From assembly GCA_051294375.1 (NCBI GenBank), contig CM119271.1, positions 8,856,120-8,920,119 on the forward strand: a stretch of 64,000 nucleotides of DNA, written 5' to 3'. The stretch is from Paraspadella gotoi (Eukaryota; Chaetognatha). Under the pieces are notes generated by a model that saw only the letters and a list, made by a program, of their open reading frames with translations, searched no databases and was not told where the DNA came from. Both the position numbers and the translations under genes were made by a program. Positions 1 through 10,399 of this stretch are shown in pieces; the first letter of the stretch is position 1, and the number at the start of each line of letters is the position of its first letter.

Positions 1-3000
1 TTCGGAGCGCAGCAAACCTAATCCAGAAAAAATAGTACATATAAAATCTTCCCTAACAACGATAATCTTCTCTTCTCTTAGGTTTTGTTAATAACTGACT
101 CCGCTGTATTTTTAAATTTTATTTAANNNNNNNNNNNNNNNNNNNNNNNNNNNNNNNNNNNNNNNNNNNNNNNNNNNNNNNNNNNNNNNNNNNNNNNNNN
201 NNNNNNNNNNNNNNNNNNNNNNNNNNNNNNNNNNNNNNNNNNNNNNNNNNNNNNNNNNNNNNNNNNNNNNNNNNNNNNNNNNNNNNNNNNNNNNNNNNNN
301 NNNNNNNNNNNNNNNNNNNNNNNNNNNNNNNNNNTTCAACTTTTCATATTTCGGCGTAAAAAGACAAACTCACTCAGAAATCATATTTTTTCAAGAATAA
401 TTTCGTTGGCGTTTTTGTGATCTGTGCCTTACGTGACCCCGGGACTTGTTACCTTTTGTATGTGGGCTACGAAGATTTTCTTTTTGGAGAAAAAAAAACA
501 CTTTTGGGAAATTGTTCATACGATAGGGGTCCGTATAAAACGAACATCATTAATTCATAGATATTAGACAGTCGATCAAACAACCCCGAGTCGCGTGAGT
601 TACGTTGATTTTAATGAGTCAAGGATTAGCGCCCAAAAATAAAGTCACAACTAAACAAAAAAAAAGGCCACAACGTTGCGCACATTTTTTTTCCCTGGAC
701 TAGTACACATTCTTCTCTCCCCCCTCCCCTTAACCCCCCCTCAGTCCCCCCCACCCTCTCCCAAATCCGTTCGTCGCGCATTTTTAAACCTCGTTATTAA
801 CTTTGGCCTTTATTTACTTTTTTTTTCCCCCTTCGGATCGACGACGTACATAATCCAGAGTTACGCGTTGTCAGCAGAACATCTCTTTTTTCCTCCGCCG
901 GTCATCGCCCACGATTTCGAGAAAAGACTGACACGATCCAGAAGACGCGACGAGGGACGGACGGANNNNNNNNNNNNNNNNNNNNNNNNNNNNNNNNNNN
1001 NNNNNNNNNNNNNNNNNNNNNNNNNNNNNNNNNNNNNNNNNNNNNNNNNNNNNNNNNNNNNNNNNNNNNNNNNNNNNNNNNNNNNNNNNNNNNNNNNNNN
1101 NNNNNNNNNNNNNNNNNNNNNNNNNNNNNNNNNNNNNNNNNNNNNNNNNNNNNNNNNNNNNNNNNNNNNNNNNNNNNNNGCATGTCTACTAGACATTGTC
1201 TCGTGATCTAGTTGTTTACTGATCGGGATTCTTTGTTTTTTATGCTATGTTATATTCGATGCTTTTAGAGTAAAGTATACATATGTAAAGGAAAGTAAAG
1301 TAAAGTATATATATGTAGTTATGTACATTCGATTTTTGAGAAGAATCTACGTGAATTTTTTTTCACTCAACCATAAAGCGTAAACTTTCTTCACTTCGAA
1401 TCTGTTGATTTTTCAGATAACAAATATACTTTAGTACGATTCTCCACTGACAACATCCTTTCAACTCGTNNNNNNNNNNNNNNNNNNNNNNNNNNNNNNN
1501 NNNNNNNNNNNNNNNNNNNNNNNNNNNNNNNNNNNNNNNNNNNNNNNNNNNNNNNNNNNNNNNNNNNNNNNNNNNNNNNNNNNNNNNNNNNNNNNNNNNN
1601 NNNNNNNNNNNNNNNNNNNNNNNNNNNNNNNNNNNNNNNNNNNNNNNNNNNNNNNNNNNNNNNNNNNNNNNNNNNNNNNNNNNNNNNNNNNNNNNNNNNN
1701 NNNNNNNNNNNNNNNNNNNNNNNNNNNNNNNNNNNNNNNNNNNNNNNNNNNNNNNNNNNNNNNNNNNNNNNNNNNAAATTTTAATTAAAATAAGTTCGAT
1801 TTTAATAATTACAGTTGCGAAGTTGAGCATTGGATTTGGAGAAATAGACAATCTCACGATGTATTCGAAAAANNNNNNNNNNNNNNNNNNNNNNNNNNNN
1901 NNNNNNNNNNNNNNNNNNNNNNNNNNNNNNNNNNNNNNNNNNNNNNNNNNNNNNNNNNNNNNNNNNNNNNNNNNNNNNNNNNNNNNNNNNNNNNNNNNNN
2001 NNNNNNNNNNNNNNNNNNNNNNNNNNNNNNNNNNNNNNNNNNNNNNNNNNNNNNNNNNNNNNNNNNNNNNNNNNNNNNNNNNNNNNNNNNNNNNNNNNNN
2101 NNNNNNNNNNNNNNNNNNNNNNNNNNNNNNNNNNNNNNNNNNAGTTTATTGCCTCCTTGAAATCGGTCGTTAAAAATAACCAGTGGCTGGAGGAAGATGT
2201 GTATGTTTGCGCGTTGTCTAAACATTGTATATATATATATAATTATAACACATTATGGAGATTTTAAAATTACTTGTTCCTGCTATATGTAATAAAATAT
2301 ATTTTAGTTAAAAAATGTCAGATTTATATTTACGCAAATATCAAGCTCGATATTTAATATTTTGTATTTTATAATAAGGAGAGGATGGAAATTGAGGGAG
2401 CATATTTTGTTTTAGTTTTAATGAAGAAATTAGTAATATAAATTTTATATTTGATTTTAAAAAATATTAGTTAATGATTTGTAAATATTTAAAGTCCATA
2501 CGATATCGTCAAACGGTATTGCGTTTTCTTAAAGCTTGAGGAATTCCAAAATGATATCCAGAACTGGTTAAAATTTCTGAACCTCGTATCGATTATTTTT
2601 TTCCTCCCACCCTGTTTTCGATCTTGTGTGGCATTTGAATGTTAGGAGTTGAATAATATAGAATAATAAAATAAAATAATAATATGAAATTGGTACAACC
2701 AATATAAAAATTATCAATTCATTTAATATATATATATATATATATAATAATCGAATAATATTTTTTCTGTATTATAGCTCGATCAAAAAATACCTTATGT
2801 TACGTGTTAAACTATTGTACTAAAAAAGAAAAATTTTAAAAGGCCATTTTTTAAGGATGATTATCCATTATTACAAATACTAAAATAATCTATTAATATT
2901 TGCTAAGCCTAAGGAATAGGGAATAAAATTGAGTTCAATATCATCCTAACTTTTTCTCACAAAAATTTGATTTGCGACGTTTAAAAAGTTTGTTCCACCC

Positions 3001-3150
3001 TCGATAATTCATCTTCGTTTGTTTTATATTTCAACATTTCAACATTTTCTTCTCATTTTATTTTTTTCCCCTTTTCTTTCATTTTTTTCTTCTTCCCTTT
3101 CCATTCATCTTCTCTTCTTTCTTCATTTTTTCTTTCATTTCTTCGACCTG
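1..3150. other. AT-rich non-coding region with four assembly gaps
   Basis: Runs of N occupy 127-334, 966-1179, 1470-1775 and 1873-2142. The known bases are AT-rich and stop-dense in all frames; apparent open frames exist only because they read through N. I see no exon with conserved-looking protein or splice signals. A copy of the short interspersed motif described at 31000-31196 lies at 2682-2730. Confidence 0.75.
2682..2730 (+). repeat. Interspersed repeat core (copy 1)
   Basis: The segment contains the palindromic core TTGGTACAACCAA preceded by ATATGAAA and followed by TATAAAAATTATC and an ATTCATTTAATA tail. The same string recurs at 5622-5779, 22601-22650, reverse-complemented at 31000-31196, and more weakly at 57528-57560. 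Only the terminal part of the repeat is present here. Confidence 0.6.
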
Positions 3151-3204
3151 TCAGATATGAGCTCTTGAAGAATGGATAAAGGCGAATGGAAGAGGAAGAG
3201 CGAG

Positions 3205-3371
3205 ACTGAGAGAGAGAGAGAGACAGAGATAGACACAGAGAGAGGGAAGGAGAGCGAAAGTTAAAAATGGGTTGACCAAAACAACGCATTGAAGAGCAGA
3301 AACAGCAAACGGAGAAAACAGAAACTGACATATCATTGGGAAGAGAAATAGAGAGAGAGAAGAGAGAGAGA

Positions 3372-3417
<46 letters not shown>

Positions 3418-3446
3418 NNNNNNNNNNNNNNNNNNNNNNNNNNNNN
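3205..3446. repeat. (GA)n microsatellite ending in an assembly gap
   Basis: Interrupted GAGA tracts run from about 3205 and become an almost pure (AG)n run at 3346-3417, where the assembly breaks into N (3418-3446). The gap is probably caused by the repeat. Confidence 0.85.
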
Positions 3447-4865
3447 CTTTTTTAATACTCTCTTGAAAGATAGACGAGGTAGGACTGCAGAAAAGGGGGA
3501 CGGAAATAAAAGAAAGAGAAGAAAGAAAATAAAGGTAGATTGGGACAGAGAATCCGGTTTGTAACGTTGCTACGTTCTCTCCTCCAATCCCTTTACGTCT
3601 TTACATTCGCCTTTCATTCACAATGATCACCGATGATTCACCATCTTTCATATTTTACATAATGAAAACCGACCACCATCTCGCGACTTCCCATCACCCC
3701 TTCTCTCTTTCTCCGCCGCGGCCCGGNNNNNNNNNNNNNNNNNNNNNNNNNNNNNNNNNNNNNNNNNNNNNNNNNNNNNNNNNNNNNNNNNNNNNNNNNN
3801 NNNNNNNNNNNNNNNNNNNNNNNNNNNNNNNNNNNNNNNNNNNNNNNNNNNNNNNNNNNNNNNNNNNNNNNNNNNNNNNNNNNNNNNNNNNNNNNNNNNN
3901 NNNNNNNNNNNNNNNNNNNNNNNNNNNNNNNNNNNNNNNNNNNNNNNNNNNNNNNNNNNNNNNNNNNNNNNNNNNNNNNNNNNNNNNNNNNNNNNNNNNN
4001 NNNNNNNNNNNNNNNNNNNNNNNNNNNNTCGTCGTCGTCGTCGTCGTCGTCGTCGGCTGTTGTCAACGTCGACGTATAGAGATGAGGACGAGAACGAGAC
4101 AAGTTGAAGGAGATCGTCATCATCATCATCATCATCATCAACAACAACAACGACGATGACAAACTTTTCGGTTAAAGTAACCTTCTTTTTTTTCGGCTGG
4201 TGCAGCTAAAAAGTAATTTAATTTTATCTAAAAAAAGTAAACATTTTATAACAGACGTTATTGAGTTTCGGAGGTGATGATAAATAATGAAATTAAAAAC
4301 AATCCTTTGTAACTAAGAAAGTATCGTTATTTAATAATTACATCCCTAGCCTAAGCTTTTATTGAGGGTTTACGGTATCTAAGCCTATGCCTAAGCTTTT
4401 ATTGNNNNNNNNNNNNNNNNNNNNNNNNNNNNNNNNNNNNNNNNNNNNNNNNNNNNNNNNNNNNNNNNNNNNNNNNNNNNNNNNNNNNNNNNNNNNNNNN
4501 NNNNNNNNNNNNNNNNNNNNNNNNNNNNNNNNNNNNNNNNNNNNNNNNNNNNGCCATGTCCATTGTCCATGCCATGCCCCGCCATGTCATTGCCAACCGC
4601 CCAGCTGGACGGTCGCCAAACGAGCTCATCAAAAGCCAACGGGTCTTCCAGGGACGAGAGTTAAATTCACCGACGATTCACGTGATCACTCGATGTTCAT
4701 TTGTTTCCTCTTTCCACTTTATGGTGCCAAGAGGGTCATGGTGGCACCATGAGAAGTTTTCATCGTGTCCCGCCAGATGTCGAGAGGCTACGGAAATGGA
4801 ATCTGGCATCAGAAGAACATATTGACTGGGGAAAAGTTTAAAAATTGTGTGGAGTCTTGGTCTGA
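3447..4865. other. Non-coding region with trinucleotide runs and two gaps
   Basis: Gaps lie at 3727-4028 and 4405-4552. Around them are (TCG)n at 4029-4054 and (CAT)n at 4117-4140. The 15-base string CCTAAGCTTTTATTG occurs twice (near 4351 and 4390), the second copy abutting the gap. I see no supported gene. Confidence 0.6.
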
Positions 4866-5062
4866 AATGGAATGAAATGGTATGAAAATGTATAAGATGG
4901 TATGAAATGGTATGAAAATGTATAAGATGGTATGAAATGGTATGAAAATGTATAAGATGGTTTGAAATGGTATGAAAATGTATAAGATGGTATGAAATGG
5001 TATGAAAATGTATAAGATGGTTTGAAATGGTATGAAAATGTATAAGATGGTATGAAATGGTA
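4866..5062. repeat. 30-bp minisatellite
   Basis: About six tandem copies of a 30-base unit (TGGTATGAAAATGTATAAGA followed by TGGTATGAAA), with one recurring variant, TATGAAA to TTTGAAA. Because 30 is divisible by three, the reverse strand stays open as a 10-residue repeat rich in His, Ile and Phe. This looks like a by-product of the repeat and not a protein gene. Confidence 0.85.
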
Positions 5063-5344
5063 AAGAGACGGAAATCATAGAGTATATATCGGTCACCCAG
5101 TAATAAAACGGTTTCTTTTTTCATGAAAAAAAAATAAAAAGAAAGAAAGAAAGAAAGACATTAAGTCCTTTGTTCCGTATCGCTTCGACGTTTAAATTAT
5201 TGAGCAACAAAGACTAATTATTAAAAAAAAATTGTCTCTCATTTGGCTTTGACTAATAACTTAAAGTCAGGGCCATCATCGTTTTCGTCTTAGTCGTCTT
5301 TGTCGGCGTCGTCTTCGTCGTCGTCGTCATCCTTTGTGTCGGCT

Positions 5345-5516
5345 CGTTATCGATGTTGACATCATCGCTGACATTGACTTGTCATCGATGTTGACATCAT
5401 CGCTGACATTGACTTGTCATCGATGTTGACATCATTGCTGACATTGACTTGTCATCGATGTTGACATCATCGATGACATTGACTTGTCATCGATGTTGAC
5501 ATCATCGCTGACATCA
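5345..5516. repeat. 35-bp minisatellite
   Basis: Nearly five tandem copies of a 35-base unit beginning TCATCGATGTTGACATCATC and ending GCTGACATTGACTTG. Copies differ by single substitutions (CGCTG, TGCTG, CGATG). A (GTC)n-like stretch at 5281-5335 precedes it. Confidence 0.85.
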
Positions 5517-5621
5517 ACGGAATCCAGAAGCCTATCAATGGTTTCGATGTTTACCAAAATATTGTCATTTTTTCACATTTCATAAAGTCTTTATCAAGTT
5601 ATGACATGGTTGTAAGCATTT

Positions 5622-5779
5622 CATACGAAATTTGTACAAACAATATAAAAATTATCCATTTATTTAATAAATAAGCTATCTTGCCCCTAACTTTGGACAG
5701 GCCTCCATCCCTCTTACAAGATAATAACATAGCAGGACATAGCAAGCCTTCAATCAAGACTCTCTCATTGTTATTCCAA
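5622..5779 (+). repeat. Interspersed repeat, about 155-bp copy (SINE- or MITE-like)
   Basis: This stretch matches the reverse complement of 31000-31196 over its length. It shares the ACAATATAAAAATTATCC start, the ATTTAATAAATAAGC block, TCTTGCCCC-AACTTTGGACAG, CTCTTACAAGATAAT and TTCAATCAAGACTCTC. It lacks about a dozen bases found in the other copy. No coding capacity or obvious Pol III box was confirmed, so its class is open. Confidence 0.7.
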
Positions 5780-5846
5780 CTTTCTTTTATTAGTATGCGT
5801 TGCTCTGGACGTTTTTCGTGTCGTTGTTGTCTGACTGCTGATTGAC

Positions 5847-6232
5847 TGTTGTTCCGAGTGCTGTTTTCTAATTCGTTCCTTCGCCCATCCGATCGCCGAT
5901 CGCCGATCGCCGTCGTCTTCTTCGCCTTGTCATAATTCCTAATTATCTTTTCTTCGTCGTCGTNNNNNNNNNNNNNNNNNNNNNNNNNNNNNNNNNNNNN
6001 NNNNNNNNNNNNNNNNNNNNNNNNNNNNNNNNNNNNNNNNNNNNNNNNNNNNNNNNNNNNNNNNNNNNNNNNNNNNNNNNNNNNNNNNNNNNNNNNNNNN
6101 NNNNTGTTGTTCCGAGTGCTGTTTTCTAATTCGTTCCTTCGCCCCTCCGATCGCCGATCGCCGTCGTCTTCTTCGTCTTGTCATAATTCCTAATTATCTT
6201 TTCATCGTCGTCGTCGTCGTCGTCGTCGTTCG
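5847..6232. repeat. Duplicated ~115-bp segment flanking an assembly gap
   Basis: The segment from TGTTGTTCCGAGTGCTG to the (TCG)n run at 5847-5963 is repeated almost exactly at 6105-6230. The only differences are a few substitutions and one extra GATCGCC unit. The 141-base gap 5964-6104 lies between the copies. This may be a true tandem duplication or two overlapping contig ends that were never merged. Confidence 0.75.
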
Positions 6233-6319
6233 AGAAAGAAAAACTAAGATGCCACTTTTTGCGGTCGACAATCTCGACTGAGTCTTCCTGGGTGGCATCG
6301 ACGACGGAGGTGACTCGGA

Positions 6320-6350
<31 letters not shown>

Positions 6351-6394
6351 TGGCCCTCCGGCGACGCGTTTACGACGACGATGAGGAAAAAATT

Positions 6395-7700
6395 ATTGTA
6401 AGGAACTTCCGAACGATGAGGCTTTGAAGTTGGATGTCGCGTTCATAGCTAAATTCGCTTTCCCAATTCAGGCCGCCATTCGTATAACGTCCGCAGGTCT
6501 AGGAATGGGTTGAGCTGGGCGGCGGTGACACATGGGGAACGGTCTGCACGTTAACTTCAGCCTCTAGCATCGCGAGGAACATTCTCTCAATTGCGGGTAC
6601 TTCGTCTGGGAAAATAGCGAAGCTGCACGCTCGGCATTGGATAATTTCTGCATACTTTAAATCTTTTAAAGTCAGCCAATTTTATCTTTTTTGTTCTAGC
6701 ATCTGCCGTCTTGGCGCAATGCTTTTCTCCATTCAATCCATCTCAGTTGATCGCGTGTTTCATCGTCGCGCAATCAAACGAAGTTTATTTATGGGAGTCA
6801 GAACATTTGCTGCGGGACTCGAAGGGCCCAAGGTTCTACATTGGATTTTTTGTTTGAGCGTTTATCCGTGGCGTCTCGACAGTCTTCGTCGGCCTCAGTC
6901 GGTAAGGATGTTGCTGGGATTGGTTTCGCGCGACAGCTTCTGTTCGGCCACTCCGCTTTCTGGGCGCCACAAGAAGTCAGTCCGGGCCATTGTGAAAACG
7001 TTGCCATTGTGGGGTAACACCAGCAGGAAGACCTCTGCTGCAATCGTCACGGGGATTTTCAGATACCGTCGCGACGTAGCGCCATTCGTGGACATCGTGT
7101 AATTCCCTAATTCGAGATAAAAACGCGTTTTCTAAAGAAAGCTGCAAATTTAGACTTAACAATCAAAAATTTGTTTCAAACCGTTTCAGAATTCAGTCCA
7201 CATTACTACTTTTTTCAAACCGGTCATGTGTCATCTCTTCTACCACGTGTGTGTCGAAATCTCTGCGCCCGAGCATTGCCGCCGCAACTCCAATCTCGGG
7301 ATCGAGTTGTGGTGAGACGCTTTGAGGAATCGGCCGGCGTCACTCGGACCTGACATAATAAAGGCAACATGAGATTTTCCGTCAAGTAGGGTGGGACAGT
7401 TCTACATAGAATGGACGCCGTTAGCCATCATAGGGCTGAGCGTCGAAAAAACGTGAAGCCTCCCTGGACGTGGGCGTCAGTCTCTCTTGTTGCAATTCCA
7501 TCGCGGGAAGTTTGATGGACTCGCAATTCTGCATTGTTGACGCCAGGTGATCAAAGTCCTTGATAGACATCTGCAGAGGGAATCCCGTCCGCTGTTGCTT
7601 CGTTCGCTCGCGCTGGAAAGTAATTGCGTCCTTTTCAGCGTAAACGCGAAACGATGCCCAGTGGATGTACAGCTGGCGTAAGAGACAAAAATTTGGTGTC
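6395..7700 (-). pseudogene. BEL/Pao RNase H and integrase-linker remnants
   Basis: The minus strand shows a 7681-7422 open frame, then SIPRLELRRQ near 7300 (the RNase H PRLEL block). Next come WRYVATVSENPRDDCSRGLPA-type sequence near 7030-7075 and a GPDFLW/PES block near 6960. Last are an NAER block near 6630 and FSYERD near 6440. These are landmarks of the BEL/Pao RNase H to integrase transition. The sequence ends before the integrase DDE core. Confidence 0.7.
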
Positions 7701-7924
7701 TTGTTGTTAATAACAAGCGTTTTTTAACACTTTTTCACTGATTAATGCATGGGGGAAAAATAATTCATCAAAAAATTGAAAGATGCAAACACCCAATACT
7801 TTATCTCGGGGTCGGTTCGTCTTTCACTCATTATCGTTGTTCCATTTCAGTAACACGTTTTCGTTTGTGTCCGTCGCATTGATCAGGTTCGTCTTCCAGA
7901 ACACTTGCACAGAGCATTTCCATT

Positions 7925-8830
7925 TCGTCAATCGACACCCGCCGCGGCGAAGAGCTTCAGTCAGGCCCTTCCTTAATCTCATCTTCCTGCGACCTGGTTG
8001 CTTCGTCGGCGATTGATCCAGGTAAAATCGTCACATAGATATTGGCCGAATAATCGGCCTCCGCAAACCTCCATTGGCAATTTTCCTTCCAACGTTTTCG
8101 CGGTGGGTTTTTTGAGGGGCTATAATTAGCCACGAAGCGGTGAACTTTTTGCACCAAAAATATGGACCCTAATTCAAAGCAGGCGCTAATTGTGTACATG
8201 GGCATCATCCTCAAACCACCAATATTGGAAGCAATGATACATCGTTTCCTTTCATCAACAAATACCTGGTGGAAAAAATCCGCGAATATCCCGGCTAATG
8301 CCACTCTGTGGCGTCGAAACGTAACATGGGACGCCAATAGATTTGTTCATGTAGTCTGGCCAGTCAACAACTCGTCATTGAGAGATTTACCCTTTCACGC
8401 TTGCGCGTGCATCATGACAAATACGTACTTTGTTTTTATCATGTCGCTTACTACTACGTGAAAGTGCGAAGGGTCCAAACGGTTTCTTCTTGAGATCTGG
8501 TTGACGTCGACTTTCGCGCGTGCCTTTCCTCCACAAACGGTTTTTCATCTCATCATTGGACTCAAGTTTCTTTTGTCCAGCAGGATTTTCGGTTGATGTT
8601 TGGTCGATAAGAGGACTGCAAAACGATGAGGGCATCGTTGCCGAAATCTCTACTGTTCAAAACCTTCAGCGCTTTTTCTCTACCTCTCACCATTTGGCTA
8701 AACCAACAAAAATAGATGCCCTTCTTCTCATCATACCGTAAATGCGGTTGATTCCAATTGGTTTCACGGCGTACTCATCTTCAACAGATGGTAAAGCTTT
8801 GTTGCACTTGGCGCCGAACAAAGTCACCGA
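7925..8830 (-). pseudogene. BEL/Pao reverse transcriptase, catalytic motif frameshifted
   Basis: Pieces in alternating frames match BEL/Pao RT in order: NKVRICHDARASVKG and SLNDELLTG (fingers), FRRHRVALAGIFADFFHQVF (first catalytic block), WFEDDAHVH, RVHIFGAKSSPL, then GLTEALRRGGCRLTKWK (thumb side). At 8023-8040 the minus strand reads ATCTATGTGACGATTTTA, where a YVDD box would need one more G. A single-base deletion therefore falls inside the catalytic motif. Confidence 0.8.
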
Positions 8831-9268
8831 TGAAATAAGCGTCGAATATCTTTCTTGGATTTTTCTTCATCATCTTCCTCTATGTACTCCGCAGTGATAC
8901 GGGCACAGTGGACATCACTCCGTCCGTACCAGGGCGCCGCGACCAACGAGGCGCTCCAACCAAATTGGTCATGAGTGCGAATTGCTGATCTCAGCGCCAG
9001 TCGTACTTCACCGCCGATCCAAGTATAGGCAAATCCCGCTGGGAGGAGCGCATTTCCACACTCCTTGTCAGTGAGATTGGCGGAATGTGAAACCCCTTCC
9101 AGATGTGGTCTTCCGGCCACATCTTTCATTACAAGGGGGGGCGCGTCGATCCTTCCGATGTCAGCAGTTTTCCCACAAATCGCGCGGTGGACGACAACAT
9201 GGAAAAAAGTTCCAATCAAGCGGTTCCACATTGAAATCGGCCACATCCCGATGCATTCGTTGAATCGC
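8825..9268 (-). pseudogene. BEL/Pao pol segment before the RT
   Basis: A 140-codon open frame carries HLEGVSHSANLTDKE, AYTWIGGEVRL and an AIRTHDQFGWSASLV stretch. In intact BEL/Pao elements a HLxGL segment and a GWxLxGP motif sit between protease and RT, and this segment matches that arrangement. The protease active site was not located. Confidence 0.65.
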
Positions 9269-9739
9269 TATCGAGGGTCCTGACTTCTCATGGGAATATG
9301 GGTATTAACCATCTAGTTTAATCATCAGGCAATGTTTTGTTTTAAGACACATCGATTACACCACTATCAATTCATGGCGTAAGTGTGTACACTTGCGTCC
9401 GCCGGTTTCTACAAACGACCGGTACAACTGACGAAGGTCGATTCACCTGGTGCGGACGCAACCGCCAGTCAACTGACGCCGTACCTGCAGCCACTGCAGG
9501 GGTGGTGTGGTTGTCCGTCATGGGGATCGTTTTGATTTGGATCAAAGGTACACGTTCACCTCGTTGCTGTAGTTGTTCGCGCCACGGCACCTGGGTAAGG
9601 GGCTGCTGGGCATGGCCGAAGGGGGTATAAGAGGGGTCGCAGAGGGAGGGGAAGGCGGGTTGCGTAAGTATGGCTGTGCAAACGTGCGTCGGCTGTATTG
9701 CGTTATTTGTCGTAGGATTAAATCGCGCGACGGAGCCAT

Positions 9740-9965
9740 CCATGTAACCGTTTGATGATGATTGGCCTCTACATAAAGAGCATGGAAACTCCAAACCTGC
9801 ATTTTGCATAGCTAGGTGTTTCCGCGTTCAGGCAATTTGAAACAAAAGTCTTTCTACCCAAAATCATATCAGCTCTTTCCTGAACTCCAAGGAGCCTATA
9901 CCCTGCACAATCCCATACCATATGGTTTTGACCTACAGAAATGCACAATGCGTGTGGCTTCGGTC
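9740..9965 (-). pseudogene. BEL/Pao gag zinc-knuckle region
   Basis: On the minus strand the segment reads GQNHMVWDCAGY, then a VQERAD-type spacer, then NCLNAETPSYAKCRFG. This is the spacing of the double Cys/His knuckle typical of BEL/Pao gag (first knuckle, ERxxx helix, NCL.....H/Y..C second knuckle). The first cysteines and the final Cys/His block (EANHHQTV) lie in neighbouring frames, so at least two frameshifts interrupt the motif. Confidence 0.75.
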
Positions 9966-10399
9966 AGAGCAGGGTCGCATTTAAACATTGGCGCTCCCGG
10001 GTTTAGCGTTTGATGTCATAGGTTGCTTGCGCCTGTGACTCGGGCTGATAGAGTGTTGCGGGAATAGGTTGAGCAGCCACAGGGTTTGCCTGTGGTACTG
10101 CCTGTGAGCGACAAACATAAACCACATCCGGTATCTATCGTCTGCCGTCTGTGGGAGCCAACCTTGGTGGTTGCTCTTTACTTCTGCGTCGTCTTCTCTA
10201 CTCGGTTTGAGTGGTTGGTGGGATCGGTAGTCATCCAGGGAATCGAAAATTCATCGATTGTTCATCTCTGCGGAAGGCCGGGCGCGCCCCCACGTTTTGG
10301 AATCGGCGGGTGCGAGCGCTTTACGGGATGCGACAACCGCTGCTACGACGCCCGCTCGACGACTTCTTTTTCCGTAGTAGACGGATTTTACTTGCTAAA

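Noticed and set aside
4678-5124. Minus-strand frame encoding a 10-residue His/Ile/Phe repeat
   Set aside because: It is created by a 30-bp minisatellite whose period is a multiple of three; no start context or flanking coding sequence.
5281-5520. Possible CRISPR-like array (regular repeats near 5.4 kb)
   Set aside because: The units are contiguous with no unique spacers. It is a minisatellite in animal DNA.
6719-7102. 127-codon plus-strand frame
   Set aside because: It lies opposite BEL/Pao RNase H and integrase-linker remnants read on the minus strand; no family match of its own.
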